Assembly (NCBI GenBank): GCA_002311645.1 | Contig: DBYW01000034.1 | Location: forward strand, 5,173 to 69,172 | Length of the DNA stretch: 64,000 nt | Reading direction: 5' to 3' | Origin: Bacteroidales bacterium UBA1176 | Lineage (GTDB): Bacteria; Bacteroidota; Bacteroidia; Bacteroidales; WCHB1-69 | Part shown: one piece after another, positions 63,732-64,000 of the stretch | How positions within the stretch are numbered: position 1 is the first letter of the stretch | Layout of the letters: each line of letters opens with the position of its first letter | Program-made: the position numbers and the translations under genes | Notes under the pieces: generated by a model | The model's database searches: none | What the model saw: only the letters and a program-made list of their open reading frames with translations | What the model was told of the DNA's origin: nothing

Positions 63732-64000
63732 ATGCGAGTTATCATTGAAAAAAACTACGAGGAGATGTCGCGTTGGGCTGCCAATCACATCGTCGAACGC
63801 ATCAAAGCCTTCAACCCCACAGAGAAGAAACCCTTCGTATTGGGACTGCCCACCGGCTCCACACCCATCGGCACCTACCGCGAATTAGTGCGCCTGCATC
63901 AGGAGGGAAAGATCTCTTTCAAGAACGTGGTCACCTTCAATATGGACGAATACGTCAACATCGCGGAAGACCATCCTGAGAGCTACCACAGCTTCATGTG
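63732..64000 (+). CDS. nagB: Glucosamine-6-phosphate deaminase, N-terminal part (continues past window)
   Basis: 89 codons are visible from ATG 63732: MRVIIEKNYEEMSRWAANHI, the phosphate-binding LGLPTGSTPIGTYRELVRLH and the active-site region NMDEYVNIAEDHPESYHSFM, characteristic of NagB. It converts glucosamine-6-phosphate to fructose-6-phosphate and ammonia. Only the N-terminal third is in the window, so a longer fused form known in Bacteroidota cannot be excluded. It is probably co-transcribed with the DUF4954 gene. Confidence 0.94.
   Translation, partial: MRVIIEKNYEEMSRWAANHIVERIKAFNPTEKKPFVLGLPTGSTPIGTYRELVRLHQEGKISFKNVVTFNMDEYVNIAEDHPESYHSFM

Noticed and set aside
1..64000. tRNA, rRNA, riboswitch or complete insertion sequence
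   Set aside because: No cloverleaf, rRNA core sequence, known riboswitch core or transposase was recognised by eye; small RNAs cannot be excluded without a covariance search.

Overview
The window looks like a chromosomal segment from a member of the Bacteroidales (Bacteroidota). Almost every recognisable promoter has the Bacteroidota -7 box TAnnTTTG, usually followed by C, and classical Shine-Dalgarno sequences are not evident. There is a PorV-type type IX secretion (T9SS) protein, several secreted proteins with T9SS-like C-terminal modules, a large TonB-dependent receptor, FISUMP-domain surface proteins and a DUF4954 protein. No species can be named from the sequence. No rRNA, tRNA, CRISPR array, complete insertion sequence or prophage was seen.

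Layout. 1-11,430 (minus strand): housekeeping and envelope genes: an Old Yellow Enzyme family oxidoreductase cut by the window edge, TatD nuclease, HAD phosphatase, RfbC, a ClC channel with CBS domains, then the run greA - HIT - transketolase N-half - LptF/G permease - glycosyltransferase - dxs. 11,450-21,271 (minus): a three-gene envelope operon of TonB-dependent receptor, 1571-aa secreted protein and PorV. 21,400-25,760 (minus): small membrane protein, YihY/BrkB, nadC, lipoprotein, hutH. 25,958-31,625 (plus): serS, TPR protein, rsmA, and a chagasin-like inhibitor lipoprotein coupled to a GT2 glycosyltransferase. 31,710-37,924 (plus): gapdh, rfbA, UDP-glucose dehydrogenase, a saccharopine-dehydrogenase-like enzyme and a Wzx-type flippase.

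37,989-52,620 is an accessory cell-surface island. A membrane-anchored LytTR regulator with an added C-terminal winged helix (minus) faces a series of lipoproteins, T9SS-type cargo, a subtilisin-like protease and two FISUMP proteins (plus). Base composition varies sharply here, sometimes inside one gene. The sequence GTGAGAG lies exactly 31 bp upstream of a -7-like box at three promoters: the regulator's own and those of two surface-protein genes. This suggests a small self-regulated surface regulon and is the most interesting novel signal in the window. A 12-bp inverted repeat enclosing a backward-facing -7 box lies just before the protease operon and could be an invertible promoter.

53,390-64,000 (plus): a polysaccharide-modification operon with a hexapeptide acyltransferase, three consecutive paralogous 'sugar-transfer-associated' ATP-grasp enzymes, GalE, a TviB-type nucleotide-sugar dehydrogenase and a secreted beta-helix protein, then DUF4954 and the start of nagB. 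With the 31.7-38 kb sugar-nucleotide genes, this suggests assembly of an acidic surface glycan that may carry amide-linked substituents. That function is inferred from families and gene order.
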